NCBI GenBank assembly: GCA_015233155.1
Contig: JADFYG010000028.1
Span: 31,271 to 78,585, forward strand
DNA length: 47,315 bases
Reading direction: 5' to 3'
Source of the DNA: Candidatus Rifleibacteriota bacterium
Lineage (GTDB): Bacteria > Muiribacteriota > Ozemobacteria > Ozemobacterales > Ozemobacteraceae
Part shown: in pieces, positions 27,226-35,743 of the stretch
How positions within the stretch are numbered: position 1 is the first letter of the stretch
Layout of the letters: each line of letters opens with the position of its first letter
Position numbers and translations under genes: made by a program
The notes under the pieces: generated by a model
Seen by the model: only the letters and a program-made list of their open reading frames with translations
The model's database searches: none
Told to the model about the DNA's origin: nothing

Positions 27226-28112
27226 CGCTGTATATCCGCCTTTATTGTCATTAGGTGGATGCGCTGAGTTCCTGCGTCTTCGGCTTTTGGATTCGAGTAT
27301 TCTGGTCTGTTCAGATTCCATTGAACCTCGATGATCAGTCTCTTCATAGTGCAGTAAGCGAAGGCTTCATCACTGGTATAGTTTACTTTTTCAGTGGCAT
27401 GTCTCTGAGTATAGCGAATGGTATTAGGCGTTACAAAATCAGTTTCGTCATAGAACAAAAGCTTTGAAGTGTCTGTTGGTACCGCTATGCCGCTGGGAAG
27501 CGATAGTTCATTCTTGATACTCTGATCATAATTTACATTCCATTCCGGATCCTGGAGTTTTTCAGGGTTCAGACAAAACGAGAAGGTCAGCTCATTCAGT
27601 GCCGGAAACTCATTTCCCCACTTGGATTTTTCAGGCTTCCTGGATGAGGACTGAACATCAGAAACATCATCCACACGAAGCGTGCATAGGTAGCTTATTC
27701 CACGCGGGTCAGTAACAATACCCTGGCAGGGATACTGTTTTCCCGATTTCGCGGAAGGTTCGAGATTAAAAAGCATGCGCGCCATACGATCAAGCCACAC
27801 TTCATTGATATTCGCTTTTTGATAATCAGCAATCGTAGTGAGCTTGTCCACGCTGAGATACCCGAATGGACGTCCATTACGCAGCGTTTCGAATGGAACG
27901 TTGTCCAGACATGTATTGAGAATTTCGGTAGCCTTGTTTATGGCATAAGCCTGAGCAGCCATGAGATCGGTATCCGCAGCACTTTTGTGGATCATATTGA
28001 ATATTGGCAACATGGCCACGGCCATGATTACCAGACCAATCATGATCTCGAGCAACGTCATACCGTGAGAGCGACACCGATCGATCACACGCATACGCTT
28101 ATTCCCCTTCAA
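27222..28112 (-). CDS. Pseudopilin (PilV/GspI-like)
   Basis: 296 residues. The prepilin signal RCRSHG-MTLLEIMIGLVIMAVAMLPIF has Gly at -1, Met at +1 and Glu at +5, followed by the usual hydrophobic helix with the P near position 20 of the mature protein as in many pilins. The soluble domain is large and unlike anything I can name. It is first of three pseudopilins and overlaps the next ATG by four bases. It starts 23 bases after the PhoH-like gene ends, so that gene may be cotranscribed with the cluster. Confidence 0.78.
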   Translation of the reverse strand: MKGNKRMRVIDRCRSHGMTLLEIMIGLVIMAVAMLPIFNMIHKSAADTDLMAAQAYAINKATEILNTCLDNVPFETLRNGRPFGYLSVDKLTTIADYQKANINEVWLDRMARMLFNLEPSAKSGKQYPCQGIVTDPRGISYLCTLRVDDVSDVQSSSRKPEKSKWGNEFPALNELTFSFCLNPEKLQDPEWNVNYDQSIKNELSLPSGIAVPTDTSKLLFYDETDFVTPNTIRYTQRHATEKVNYTSDEAFAYCTMKRLIIEVQWNLNRPEYSNPKAEDAGTQRIHLMTIKADIQR

Positions 28113-28135
28113 TGGTTTTACACCATGCCCGATTA

Positions 28136-29443
28136 TCAGAGGAGCTCTGAGGCAAGAGCAGAGAGATCAGATCGTTCAGATTTATTCAAAATAATGTGTC
28201 CAAACAAATTATGATTCTTGAATTTTTCGATGACGAAGTTGAGACCGTTCGATGAACTGTCGAGATATGGATTATCAATCTGGTAAGGGTCGCCAGTAAG
28301 AACTACTTTTGTTCCTTCGCCAGCGCGGCTGATAATGGTTTTGACTTCATGCGGAGTGAGGTTCTGCGCCTCATCGACTATAAGAAACTGCTTCGGAATG
28401 CTGCGACCACGAATGTATGTAATGGCCTCAATCTGCACCTTCTGCGACTCAATCAGGAACTTGATCTTCTTTCCCACGTCATCAGAATTGTTGTAAAGCC
28501 TGTCCATGACAAATTCCAGGTTGTCAAAGATTGGCTGCATCCAGTGACTGAGTTTTTCATCCTTTGAGCCCGGGAGATAACCTATGTCTTTACCAAGTGG
28601 CATAATAGGTCGACTGACCAGCAGTTTTCTGTATACATGTTCATCGATAGTCTTTTGCAGTCCGCAAGCCAGCGCAAGCAGAGTTTTTCCGGTGCCGGCG
28701 CGACCAACCAATGTAACAAGCTGAATTTCATTGCAGAGAAGCAATTCTGCCGCGAACTTCTGCTGCAGGTTCATCGGTTCAACACCCCAAGGCTTGGCAT
28801 TCGTGTGGAAAAGGGGAAGAAGCCGCCTCGTCTCACCGCAATATTTCGCAAGGGCCGTTTTGTTCTCATTTTCGCCGGCCTTGAGCAAGACGAACTCGTT
28901 TCTGAAAAGCTCATCCGTCTTCCATTCCATGCCTTTGTTTGAAATAAACAAATCGATATCGCGCGCCGATAAAACCATTTCGCGCCAGCCAGAGTACAAC
29001 TCGTCTATATCGACCTTGTTCGTTTCGAAGTCTTCAGTGGGAACCCCGAGTGCATCAGCCTTTACGCGAGTATTGATGTCTTTGCTGATATAGAAGACGT
29101 TCCTGCCTTGTTTTTTCAGATATAAAGCGCATGAAATAATGCGATTATCAACTTTACTCGTATCAAAACCATATGGAATCTCGATTTCCGTATCGATAAG
29201 CACGCGAATAGAGCCGCCACCCTCTATCGGAACACCATCGCAAAGGTGACCTCGCTTGCGCAGCGTATCAAGTTCTCGGGAAACTGAACGAGCTTCACGG
29301 CCACGCTCATCATTGAAGCCCTTGAAACGATCTAGTTCCTCTATGACCCCAAGCGGAACAACTACATCATTATCCTTAAAGGAGAATAGTGATTGATGAC
29401 TGTGAAGCAACACATTCGTATCAAGAACAAAGGTTTTTTTCAT
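28136..29443 (-). CDS. PIN-PhoH fusion ATPase (PhoH2/YlaK-like)
   Basis: 435 residues: an N-terminal PIN RNase domain (FVLDTNVLLHS with Asp8; VIEELDRFKG; later DNRIISCALYL and FYISKDINTRVKADALG) and a C-terminal PhoH ATPase (Walker A GRAGTGKT at 247-254; FLIVDEAQN Walker B; VVLTGDPYQID). PhoH2 proteins couple RNA unwinding to RNA cleavage. The catalytic acidic residues and P-loop are present. Length is normal. In this window it precedes the first pseudopilin cluster on the same strand, probably by transcription only. A promoter candidate lies at 29480-29508. Confidence 0.93.
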   Translation of the reverse strand: MKKTFVLDTNVLLHSHQSLFSFKDNDVVVPLGVIEELDRFKGFNDERGREARSVSRELDTLRKRGHLCDGVPIEGGGSIRVLIDTEIEIPYGFDTSKVDNRIISCALYLKKQGRNVFYISKDINTRVKADALGVPTEDFETNKVDIDELYSGWREMVLSARDIDLFISNKGMEWKTDELFRNEFVLLKAGENENKTALAKYCGETRRLLPLFHTNAKPWGVEPMNLQQKFAAELLLCNEIQLVTLVGRAGTGKTLLALACGLQKTIDEHVYRKLLVSRPIMPLGKDIGYLPGSKDEKLSHWMQPIFDNLEFVMDRLYNNSDDVGKKIKFLIESQKVQIEAITYIRGRSIPKQFLIVDEAQNLTPHEVKTIISRAGEGTKVVLTGDPYQIDNPYLDSSSNGLNFVIEKFKNHNLFGHIILNKSERSDLSALASELL

Positions 29444-29797
29444 TCCTCGCGAGTACCTTTCCTTGCGTCAGTGTAAGCTATTATCAATTTGAATTGCACT
29501 TGAATCAAACCACCTGTCTTGTCGAAAAACAAACACAGGCATGAATAGAACTCTTATAAAAACCACTTTTCTGTATGAATACAACTCGGCTCTGAAAAAA
29601 GAGATCCGTACATTTATTTATAGCATACCGGAATAATACTGTCAAACCGGTCCAAGATCAAAAACCGCTCAGGATCAGGGTTGTGGCATCACTGCATTAT
29701 ACAGGGAAAATTTGATTCATTCACGGCGCAAACATGTCGATAGGTAGGATGTTCTGTGATCTTTCCGCGACCTATGATCCGAAAGGAAGCGATTCCG
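29444..29797. other. Divergent intergenic region between PIN-PhoH and LysM-barrel genes
   Basis: 354 bases without a credible gene. Apart from the minus-strand promoter candidate, several AT-rich stretches (around 29575-29640) could hold a plus-strand promoter for the LysM gene, but I find no pair of hexamers at good spacing. The ribosome site AAAGGAAG at about 29783-29790 fixes the LysM start at 29798. Confidence 0.35.
29480..29508 (-). promoter_or_regulatory. Probable sigma70-type promoter for the PIN-PhoH gene
   Basis: Minus strand: TTGATT (29508-29503), 17-base spacer, GATAAT (29485-29480). Transcription would start near 29473, about 30 bases before the ATG at 29443. The same transcript could continue into the pseudopilin genes. 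Confidence 0.5.
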
Positions 29798-31195
29798 ATG
29801 AAACGTATCGCATCTGCATTGTTGCTCTTTACTCTGCTGCTGATGTCAGGTTCCACCACAAGACCTGCATCCGCACAGGAATTCGCTGAACCGGCTCCTC
29901 CTGAAGGTATGCCGCTTCCCCCTATTGTTACCGAGCCTCGCGAGATCTCCGTTTCTCAAAGCATGGACTCAGGCCCAGACTTGCCTCCCGTCGAGAGAGA
30001 ATCCGTTTCGTTTACCGGCAAAAGACATGTTTATGAAGCCGACGGCATGGATGACACTACCGGCGATACTGGCGATACCAGCAATGGTTCTCAAAAATAC
30101 ACCGTAAAGCGCGGTGATACCCTGGGTTCGATCTCTCGCAAATTTTTTGGCTCCTCAAAATATTGGAAAAAAATTGCCAATGCCAATGGAATAAGCAATC
30201 CATCAAATTTAAAAGTCGGTCGCCAGATAACCATTCCAGGGAGCGGGAACAGCGGATCGGTTAGCGTATCGCAAAATCGGCGACGTGCGATTTCTTCCCC
30301 CGATCCGGTAGAATCTCTCCCTCCAGTCGTTGCTGCGTTGCCACCTGTGTCGTATCCCGGCAACGGAGGAACCGATACGATCCTGTATCAGGACAAGGGA
30401 CTTCCCAAGATCATTCTTCCTGAGAGTGGACACAAAGACGACTCGTCGCATAATAACGTCACATTCGACGGACTTACCGGTCTGGTCCATACATTTGCAG
30501 CATACCCACTAGGAAAAGGCCTTTTTTCAACAGCATTCGGCGTGGTCTGGAACAAGATTACAAAACGTGAAGGAACCCGCCTGGTGGCAGGTGAAGACGG
30601 CGATTACTTCCAGTTTCCGATCGCACTGACATATGCCGGTGAAAACTTCGAAACTGCTCTGGTTTTGCCATTCGAATCTTATAACATATATGCCCCGAAA
30701 ACATACAATTTCCGCGATGGCAATGATTCAGGCATGGGAAATGCCGCGTTGCGTCTGAAGTTTTCATCACAGAACGAGAACATGGCCTCGTGTCTCGGTC
30801 TTGGCGCATTGTTCCCGACAAGTGACCGCAAGATAGGTAAGGGAACAAACGACAACGCCTGGGAAGTTTTCGGAGGGGTTTCCACGAAACACAAAGAAGG
30901 TGGGAATTTCCATCTGAATGGCGGTTACCAGGCCACTTCCGGTAACACAACCAACGAAGGTGTCTTTTTCAACGTAGGTTTCGAATATGCCGCCAACACA
31001 TCGTTCACATTCATGGGCGAAATAAACAATTACAACGCCGTCACACTTGGCCGCAGCACTGATCTGACGCTGAGTCTTCGTTACTTCGTGAAACCAGGAA
31101 TGACTATAACGGTCGCGGCTCCGATCGCACTGGCAAACGAGCAGTTCTTCGGCTACGATTATCGTCTGCAAGCTCAGCTGCAATACCATTACTGA
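29798..31195 (+). CDS. LysM domain protein with C-terminal beta-barrel, outer membrane
   Basis: 465 residues from ATG 29798 (AAAGGAAG upstream; an earlier frame start at 29756 has no such site). Signal peptide 1-26 ends ASA-Q. Residues 30-100 are Pro/Glu- and Gly/Thr-rich linker. LysM is at 101-147 (YTVKRGDTLGSISRKFFG, ending LKVGRQITIPG), a peptidoglycan-binding fold. From about 220 the pattern of alternating hydrophobic strands (FQFPIALTYAGENFETALV, LRLKFSSQ, FHLNGGYQATSG, VFFNVGFEYA, LTLSLRYFV) and the final Tyr suggest a beta-barrel of about 12 strands. It would tie the outer membrane to the cell wall. Barrel prediction is by eye. Confidence 0.72.
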   Translation: MKRIASALLLFTLLLMSGSTTRPASAQEFAEPAPPEGMPLPPIVTEPREISVSQSMDSGPDLPPVERESVSFTGKRHVYEADGMDDTTGDTGDTSNGSQKYTVKRGDTLGSISRKFFGSSKYWKKIANANGISNPSNLKVGRQITIPGSGNSGSVSVSQNRRRAISSPDPVESLPPVVAALPPVSYPGNGGTDTILYQDKGLPKIILPESGHKDDSSHNNVTFDGLTGLVHTFAAYPLGKGLFSTAFGVVWNKITKREGTRLVAGEDGDYFQFPIALTYAGENFETALVLPFESYNIYAPKTYNFRDGNDSGMGNAALRLKFSSQNENMASCLGLGALFPTSDRKIGKGTNDNAWEVFGGVSTKHKEGGNFHLNGGYQATSGNTTNEGVFFNVGFEYAANTSFTFMGEINNYNAVTLGRSTDLTLSLRYFVKPGMTITVAAPIALANEQFFGYDYRLQAQLQYHY

Positions 31196-31292
31196 TTTCC
31201 CACAAAACTCGAAATGAAATCGCCACCGGATCAGTCATCAAAACCAGATAATTAAACCTCATGCGGGACTTACAATACTCACGAAACATCAC

Positions 31293-31321
31293 GCAGGGGC
31301 GGGTTTGAAACCCGCCCCTGC
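31293..31321. repeat. GC-rich perfect palindrome, REP-like
   Basis: Arms of 14 bases, GCAGGGGCGGGTTT (31293-31306) and AAACCCGCCCCTGC (31308-31321), around a single base. GC content is far above the AT-rich surroundings. No T run follows on either side, so it is not a usual terminator. The core resembles widespread intergenic palindromes moved by REP-associated transposases; only one copy is in this window, so its repeat nature is inferred. Confidence 0.55.
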
Positions 31322-31420
31322 AAATTAACGATGCGAATTCACTCATGAATGCCACATAATTTCGCAACTTGTTCTCATTTATGATTTAATAAAATAATCT
31401 GTTAAATATTCTCCAGGTTC

Positions 31421-31468
31421 GCAATAAAAACAGAAGCGCTGCAAAAATCGCGCTTCTGTTTTTATTGC
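31421..31468. terminator. Bidirectional hairpin terminator
   Basis: A perfect 18-base-pair stem: GCAATAAAAACAGAAGCG (31421-31438) pairs with CGCTTCTGTTTTTATTGC (31451-31468), 12-base loop. The outer stem is A-rich on the left and T-rich on the right, so RNA from either strand ends in U-rich sequence. It would stop the LysM gene transcript and isolate the next cluster. Confidence 0.8.
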
Positions 31469-31494
31469 GACTCCTTTTGGGCAAATTGAATGCC

Positions 31495-31523
31495 TTGTGA
31501 GTACCCTTGATTTTGTGTAGAAT
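31495..31523 (+). promoter_or_regulatory. Probable sigma70-type promoter of the second pseudopilin cluster
   Basis: TTGTGA (31495-31500), 17-base spacer, TAGAAT (31518-31523). It lies just behind the terminator hairpin and gives a leader of roughly 190 bases before the TTG start at 31724, long enough for post-transcriptional control, though I see no known riboswitch there. Confidence 0.5.
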
Positions 31524-31723
31524 TAGTTAAGCGGATTGTGACATATTATTATCATTGAATCAAATCGTTAGTTATGATCTCCAACTTCTTTACTTCGGTA
31601 AAAACGCAGCTCAGCATGCAAGCCTAATAGACCATCTTGTTGCGCCAGAGGAGTCGAAAGCAGTCATTTGGGTCTTTATTTCCCTGAAATTGCCAGAATT
31701 ATCAGAAGAGGAGAATCAAAATC

Positions 31724-33073
31724 TTGATTCGTCAGAGTCCCCGAAATGTCGTCACGCAAATTGCGATCGCCACCAGGCATCGGCGGGGATTTGTAATTCC
31801 TTTTGCAATCATGGCCATAATTGCCTTTGGCCTATTAATATTTAGTTTTTCCAGGGTCAGTCAAGGGAATCGTCTTAAAATCGCTCATTTGAGCAAGACT
31901 CAGAATTCATTTTATATCGCATCTTCCAGCCTCGCCAATATGCTTGCACGGCTACATAGCTCAGGTTGGGCGAATCGCTCATTCCGGGATGCCCCTACGA
32001 AAGAGTCAGCGATGCCGCTTCTCGGCGGAGATTACGATCTGCATGTCGAAAATTCTCCCGGAAAGGATTTCCAGGCTGATGTTTATATTCGAACACGATT
32101 CGGAGGTTTGACCAAACTGTATTTTTGGCGGATAGCCTACCGAGACGACTTACTGGATATTTCCAACAGACCTCAGGTGATATTGTTCACTGCCCCCAAA
32201 GACGATGTGTACCCAAAAACCGGACAACCCAACACTTTCCCGGGCTTTGTCGACGGCCTTCTGAATACACGTACTCTCAATCAGGATATGGCCACCGATC
32301 TGGCAAACAAGATAGCCAAAATGGGAAATGTCCAGGATATCGTCAGTTTAGCAGCAGATGCCACGGGAAATATGGCAACAGCTACGAGTGAATTTAAAGA
32401 TCCGGCCCGGCTTACTATTCCATTAAACCAGGTTGCTGCTCTCCCTCCCGATACGTATCCATCGCCAAACGATGGCAAAGGAATTCTCCCAGGATCACAC
32501 TACCCTGGCGGCATTGGTGCACCTGCACCCCCCAACAGTAGTGGCGCCTCTGGATGGACACCTTCCGGCGGTGGATCCACCGTGGGTCTGCCTCCCGGCG
32601 GCGGTCCTTCCAATAGTGCACATACCGGAGGTTCCGGTTCCTCTGCTTATGGAGCAACAGTCGCCGCTGTTTCAGATCCAGCCGCAAACGCCGCTGCCGC
32701 GGCGGCAGGTTCTGCTGCTGCTGCCCAGGCCGCAGCAGGGCAAGCAGCAGCAAATGCCGGAGCGAGCCCGGCAGCAGCTGCTGCGGCTCAAGCCGCAACG
32801 ACTGCCGCTGCTGCTGCGACTTCAGCGGCTGCTACTGCCGCCGCCGCCGCCGCTGACGCAGCGGCCATAGCAGCTGGAACAGCCAGCAGCGGAGCTTATC
32901 AATCAGCCGCAGAGGCGACTGCCGCTGCTCAAGCTGCTGCAGCTGACGCAGCGGCCGCTGCTCAAGCTGCTGTCGCGGCAGCAGCTGCTGCTCAAGCTGC
33001 TGCTGATAAGGCAGCAGCAGATGCAGCCGCTGCCGCAGCTGCTGCGACGGCCGGGACTGGCACTACCCCATGA
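31724..33073 (+). CDS. PilX/GspK-like pseudopilin with a long alanine-rich tail
   Basis: 449 residues. TTG at 31724 has AGAGGAG about 10 bases upstream. The N-terminal RHRRG-FVIPFAIMAIIAFGLLIF looks like a prepilin signal with Phe at +1, but Phe rather than Glu at +5, as in GspK/PilX-type subunits. Residues 50-245 form a folded domain. Residues 245-308 are Pro/Gly/Ser-rich. From 309 to the end the chain is overwhelmingly alanine with spaced Gln, Asp and Thr (units such as AAAAQAAADAA), a probable long helix, without charged-residue runs as in TolA. Codons GCA, GCT, GCC and GCG are mixed, so the tail is selected protein rather than simple triplet slippage. First gene of the second cluster. Confidence 0.7.
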   Translation: MIRQSPRNVVTQIAIATRHRRGFVIPFAIMAIIAFGLLIFSFSRVSQGNRLKIAHLSKTQNSFYIASSSLANMLARLHSSGWANRSFRDAPTKESAMPLLGGDYDLHVENSPGKDFQADVYIRTRFGGLTKLYFWRIAYRDDLLDISNRPQVILFTAPKDDVYPKTGQPNTFPGFVDGLLNTRTLNQDMATDLANKIAKMGNVQDIVSLAADATGNMATATSEFKDPARLTIPLNQVAALPPDTYPSPNDGKGILPGSHYPGGIGAPAPPNSSGASGWTPSGGGSTVGLPPGGGPSNSAHTGGSGSSAYGATVAAVSDPAANAAAAAAGSAAAAQAAAGQAAANAGASPAAAAAAQAATTAAAAATSAAATAAAAAADAAAIAAGTASSGAYQSAAEATAAAQAAAADAAAAAQAAVAAAAAAQAAADKAAADAAAAAAAATAGTGTTP

Positions 33074-33100
33074 ATATTTCTCGAAAAGAGGTGCGATACA

Positions 33101-33778
33101 ATGTCCATAATTAAGCGGTTTGTCGGTTTCACAATTTTGATTGCTGTCATTCTTTGTCCATTGACATCTATGACCGGTTGCAATGATGCCCCCATTGAAA
33201 AGGTTGCCGATTCAACGCAACTACCCCAACCTCCCGGACAAGCATTCCTGGTCAAATCAGACAATGGTACACCGATAAAAATCAATCTCGAACGACTGAA
33301 GCGAACATTCGAGGCTTCTATCGCCAAAGGAACATCCTTTTTTTCACAAGATCTCCTGTCAAATCTTTCCCAGGAAACCCTGCAAATGACCAACGAGGAA
33401 AATGGCTGGCGTCTTGCCCTCAAACCAGGAATCCGGGTTCAGTTAGATCAGAATTCCCTTGTTCTTTTTGAAGGAGCTGCCCAATTTGAATTCCGTAAGG
33501 TAGGAAACAACTTCAAGGTAAAGATTCCCGGAGCCCAACTCGGCATCAGAGGCACCCGTTTTGATGTGACGCTCGCCCCGGATCATAGCGCAAGAGTCGT
33601 TCTTTATGAGGGAAAGGTTGCCATCGAAAGATCAGGAAAAGAAGACATCCTCGAGCCGGGGCAAACGGCCTTGATTGGCGCCGACGGCAATCGAGTTGAG
33701 ATCGGGCAGACTCCCGCAGACCTTCCTGCAATGTTTCAGGGCCTCCCCCCGGAAAAAGCCAAGGAAACGGTTCGATGA
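33101..33778 (+). CDS. FecR-domain lipoprotein
   Basis: 225 residues. The signal peptide ends in a lipobox-like LTSMTG-C, giving a lipid-anchored Cys at residue 27. The central part carries a FecR-type beta domain: LKPGIRVQLDQNSLVLFEGAA, then the very typical GAQLGIRGTRFDVTLAPD and VLYEGKVAIERSG, DILEPGQTALIG. FecR domains transmit or bind signals in the envelope; here no sigma/anti-sigma pair is adjacent, so a structural or peptidoglycan-related role is as likely. AGAGGTG lies upstream of the ATG. Its stop overlaps the next ATG by four bases, placing it firmly in the pseudopilin operon. Confidence 0.85.
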   Translation: MSIIKRFVGFTILIAVILCPLTSMTGCNDAPIEKVADSTQLPQPPGQAFLVKSDNGTPIKINLERLKRTFEASIAKGTSFFSQDLLSNLSQETLQMTNEENGWRLALKPGIRVQLDQNSLVLFEGAAQFEFRKVGNNFKVKIPGAQLGIRGTRFDVTLAPDHSARVVLYEGKVAIERSGKEDILEPGQTALIGADGNRVEIGQTPADLPAMFQGLPPEKAKETVR

Positions 33779-34338
33779 ATCCCGCCTTTCGTTCCCGGGA
33801 TAAGCATCAATGCTCTCGCTTGCCCGGGTTCACAATGGTCGAAATAATGATGACGGTTTTATTGTTTTCAATGATCAGCGGCATGTTCTTTCTTGTAATC
33901 TCACAGTGGCGCCGCTCGGCCCAACCAACGATTTCTGATCGTCTTGCCTTACAGGCAGATTCCATCAGAGCTGCGGATATCCTGATCGACCACGTCCGGG
34001 AAGGCCTGGAATTGGTCCGCCCCAACCTTGCCGAAACCTCTCCTTATCTGGTTATGCGGGATATAGTTAACAACTTCGAGGTTCTATATCTCGAAGCGGA
34101 CACGGAAGAGTCTAAACGTTGTAACAAGCTTATCTATTCGCTTTATTCTGTCATCAACGATTTTTCCGGGAAGGCACCAATGTCTACCCGCAAACGATTA
34201 TTCGGCGGCATTGAACGCCTGGTGTTCACTTGCCATTCCCCGAATAGCGTCCAGATCGAGCTCACGATGGCAAACACCAAAGGACGATTTCAATTTATTT
34301 CCCAAGTAGGCCTTCTCAACTTCGGGAGTCTGGAATGA
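33775..34338 (+). CDS. Pseudopilin
   Basis: 187 residues. After a 17-residue basic leader the prepilin signal is LPG-FTMVEIMMTVLLFSMISGMFFLV, with Gly -1, Phe +1 and Glu +5. The remaining 140 residues form a small soluble domain. Four-base overlaps at both ends (ATGA) couple it to the FecR lipoprotein and to the next pseudopilin. Size and order suggest a GspI/GspJ-like minor subunit, but I cannot assign the exact type. Confidence 0.82.
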   Translation: MNPAFRSRDKHQCSRLPGFTMVEIMMTVLLFSMISGMFFLVISQWRRSAQPTISDRLALQADSIRAADILIDHVREGLELVRPNLAETSPYLVMRDIVNNFEVLYLEADTEESKRCNKLIYSLYSVINDFSGKAPMSTRKRLFGGIERLVFTCHSPNSVQIELTMANTKGRFQFISQVGLLNFGSLE

Positions 34339-35735
34339 AAAAACAGCAGCACTCACCTGGATTTACTTTCGTCGAATTGACGGTGGGCCTGTTCCTACTC
34401 GGCGTCCTTGGAACAATGGTCGTTATGGCAATTCAATCGACCGGCAGGGAAACCGATTTCACTGATAATCATTTTACCGGGCTCCTGCTTTCCCAGAAAG
34501 TAGTAGAAGACCTCAACGAAGAAATATGGATAAATCCCCATGGTTTCTCCACACTTGGTATCGAAGGCAACCACGGATTAGACAGCCCGATCACAGACGG
34601 GGAAGCGGTATTCTTCACAAATCTTCAGGATGAAAAATCCCCGTGGCAACAAATCGAACCGTCAGAAGGGAAAATCGATTCCAACCATCTTCCGCTCTAC
34701 GATCAGGTTCAGAATTTTCGTCTTGGAGTGAATGCCAAAAGACTCGCCCCCCCCGGAGGAGGAACCCCCGACGAAAATATATATCGCGGAGGAATTGTGT
34801 TTTCCTGGAAAGGAAAATCCAAGCCCGGCAACTGCATCACTGAAAACTTGTTTTTCGCTCCGGCTTCCGCGAAGAAGGTTGCCACCACAGATCTTATCTC
34901 TCCCACTGCGTTGGCCATGAATGGCTCCTATACTCAATTTCAAGGGTATTCCGGGGGAGACCCGAAACTCATGCAGGAAATGGGAAAAGTTGCAGCATTA
35001 TCCGGCAGTTTTGTCCGGGGTTCGTTTCTAGCCAATTCACTTTCAGAAGCAAGCTCATTGCAGGACAAACTCAACATGGGAAGCCAGAATCTGAAACTAG
35101 TATATGATTACCACCAAAAGTTGGCCAATCTTTGGTTTGAGGTAAGTCGTCAAAGCTTCAACATCCTCTACGCCCTGGATCCCTCTATCACTTACATAAT
35201 GGATCATTTTTCAAATACCAGCCTGGGCGGAGGGTTGACAGGAGGAAATGAATACCTTTACCAATCTTCTTTTCGCGACTATCGTCTGGTTTATGAATCT
35301 TTCGTGGGGGCGCTCCGGCAATCCAGGGCAAATTATCAAAGCATTGTAAGCGGCGATCTTGCACTTCAAAAGGGAAATCGTGTTCAATACCTCGGAATTT
35401 TACGTCTTATCGACATATATCGGGTTCTTACAGTGCTTCCATCATATCCAAGCGGGCTTGCGGAATATCAGGCTTTTTTGAACCAACTTGGCACGTTCAG
35501 CGAAGGGAGAAACCCATATCTGTCCAGGTTTGTCCTTCAGGAAAAAGATTTTGCTGGAGATGCAATGCAACTTGCGGCTCAGCATCCAAATCTCCAGGAA
35601 ATATCCCGCATATTCGGAACTAAATTCGCCAACGTTCTTGGATTTATTCACACGCAAACACAATATAAAGGAAGTGGATATGCTTCGGCAACGGCATCGA
35701 TATCTGCGTCGATACCCACGTCACAGCATCCATGA
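34335..35735 (+). CDS. Large pseudopilin
   Basis: 466 residues, very long for a pseudopilin. The N-terminal HSPG-FTFVELTVGLFLLGVLGTMVVM has the full prepilin signal with Glu at +5 and a leader of only nine residues. The large extracytoplasmic part has a Gly/Pro loop (APPGGGTPDENIYRGGI) near residue 140 and helical stretches after residue 220 (SLSEASSLQDKLNMGSQNLK), possibly an added helical domain. The ATG overlaps the preceding stop. It ends 8 bases before the convergent TPR gene. Exact role unknown; a tip or adhesin-bearing subunit is possible. Confidence 0.78.
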   Translation: MKKQQHSPGFTFVELTVGLFLLGVLGTMVVMAIQSTGRETDFTDNHFTGLLLSQKVVEDLNEEIWINPHGFSTLGIEGNHGLDSPITDGEAVFFTNLQDEKSPWQQIEPSEGKIDSNHLPLYDQVQNFRLGVNAKRLAPPGGGTPDENIYRGGIVFSWKGKSKPGNCITENLFFAPASAKKVATTDLISPTALAMNGSYTQFQGYSGGDPKLMQEMGKVAALSGSFVRGSFLANSLSEASSLQDKLNMGSQNLKLVYDYHQKLANLWFEVSRQSFNILYALDPSITYIMDHFSNTSLGGGLTGGNEYLYQSSFRDYRLVYESFVGALRQSRANYQSIVSGDLALQKGNRVQYLGILRLIDIYRVLTVLPSYPSGLAEYQAFLNQLGTFSEGRNPYLSRFVLQEKDFAGDAMQLAAQHPNLQEISRIFGTKFANVLGFIHTQTQYKGSGYASATASISASIPTSQHP

Positions 35736-35743
35736 ACCTGTGA

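Larger units (their letters stand above)
31196..31721. other. 526-base intergenic region with two large hairpins
   Basis: No convincing gene. It holds the GC-rich palindrome at 31293-31321, the 18-base-pair hairpin at 31421-31468, a promoter candidate at 31495-31523 and then about 190 bases of untranslated leader before the TTG start of the second pseudopilin cluster. A frame opening at 31555 is treated as spurious. Confidence 0.5.

Noticed and set aside
31555..31845. 96-residue plus-strand frame before the second pseudopilin cluster
   Set aside because: Starts at a TTG without ribosome site, overlaps the pseudopilin N-terminus in another frame and has no recognisable features.
32415..32870. 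Leu/Pro/Gln-rich frames in and against the alanine tail
   Set aside because: Composition is a by-product of the GCN-rich coding sequence read in other frames.
32680..33060. Possible CRISPR or tandem DNA repeat
   Set aside because: Repetition is at the level of alanine codons with mixed third bases; no regular repeat-spacer length.
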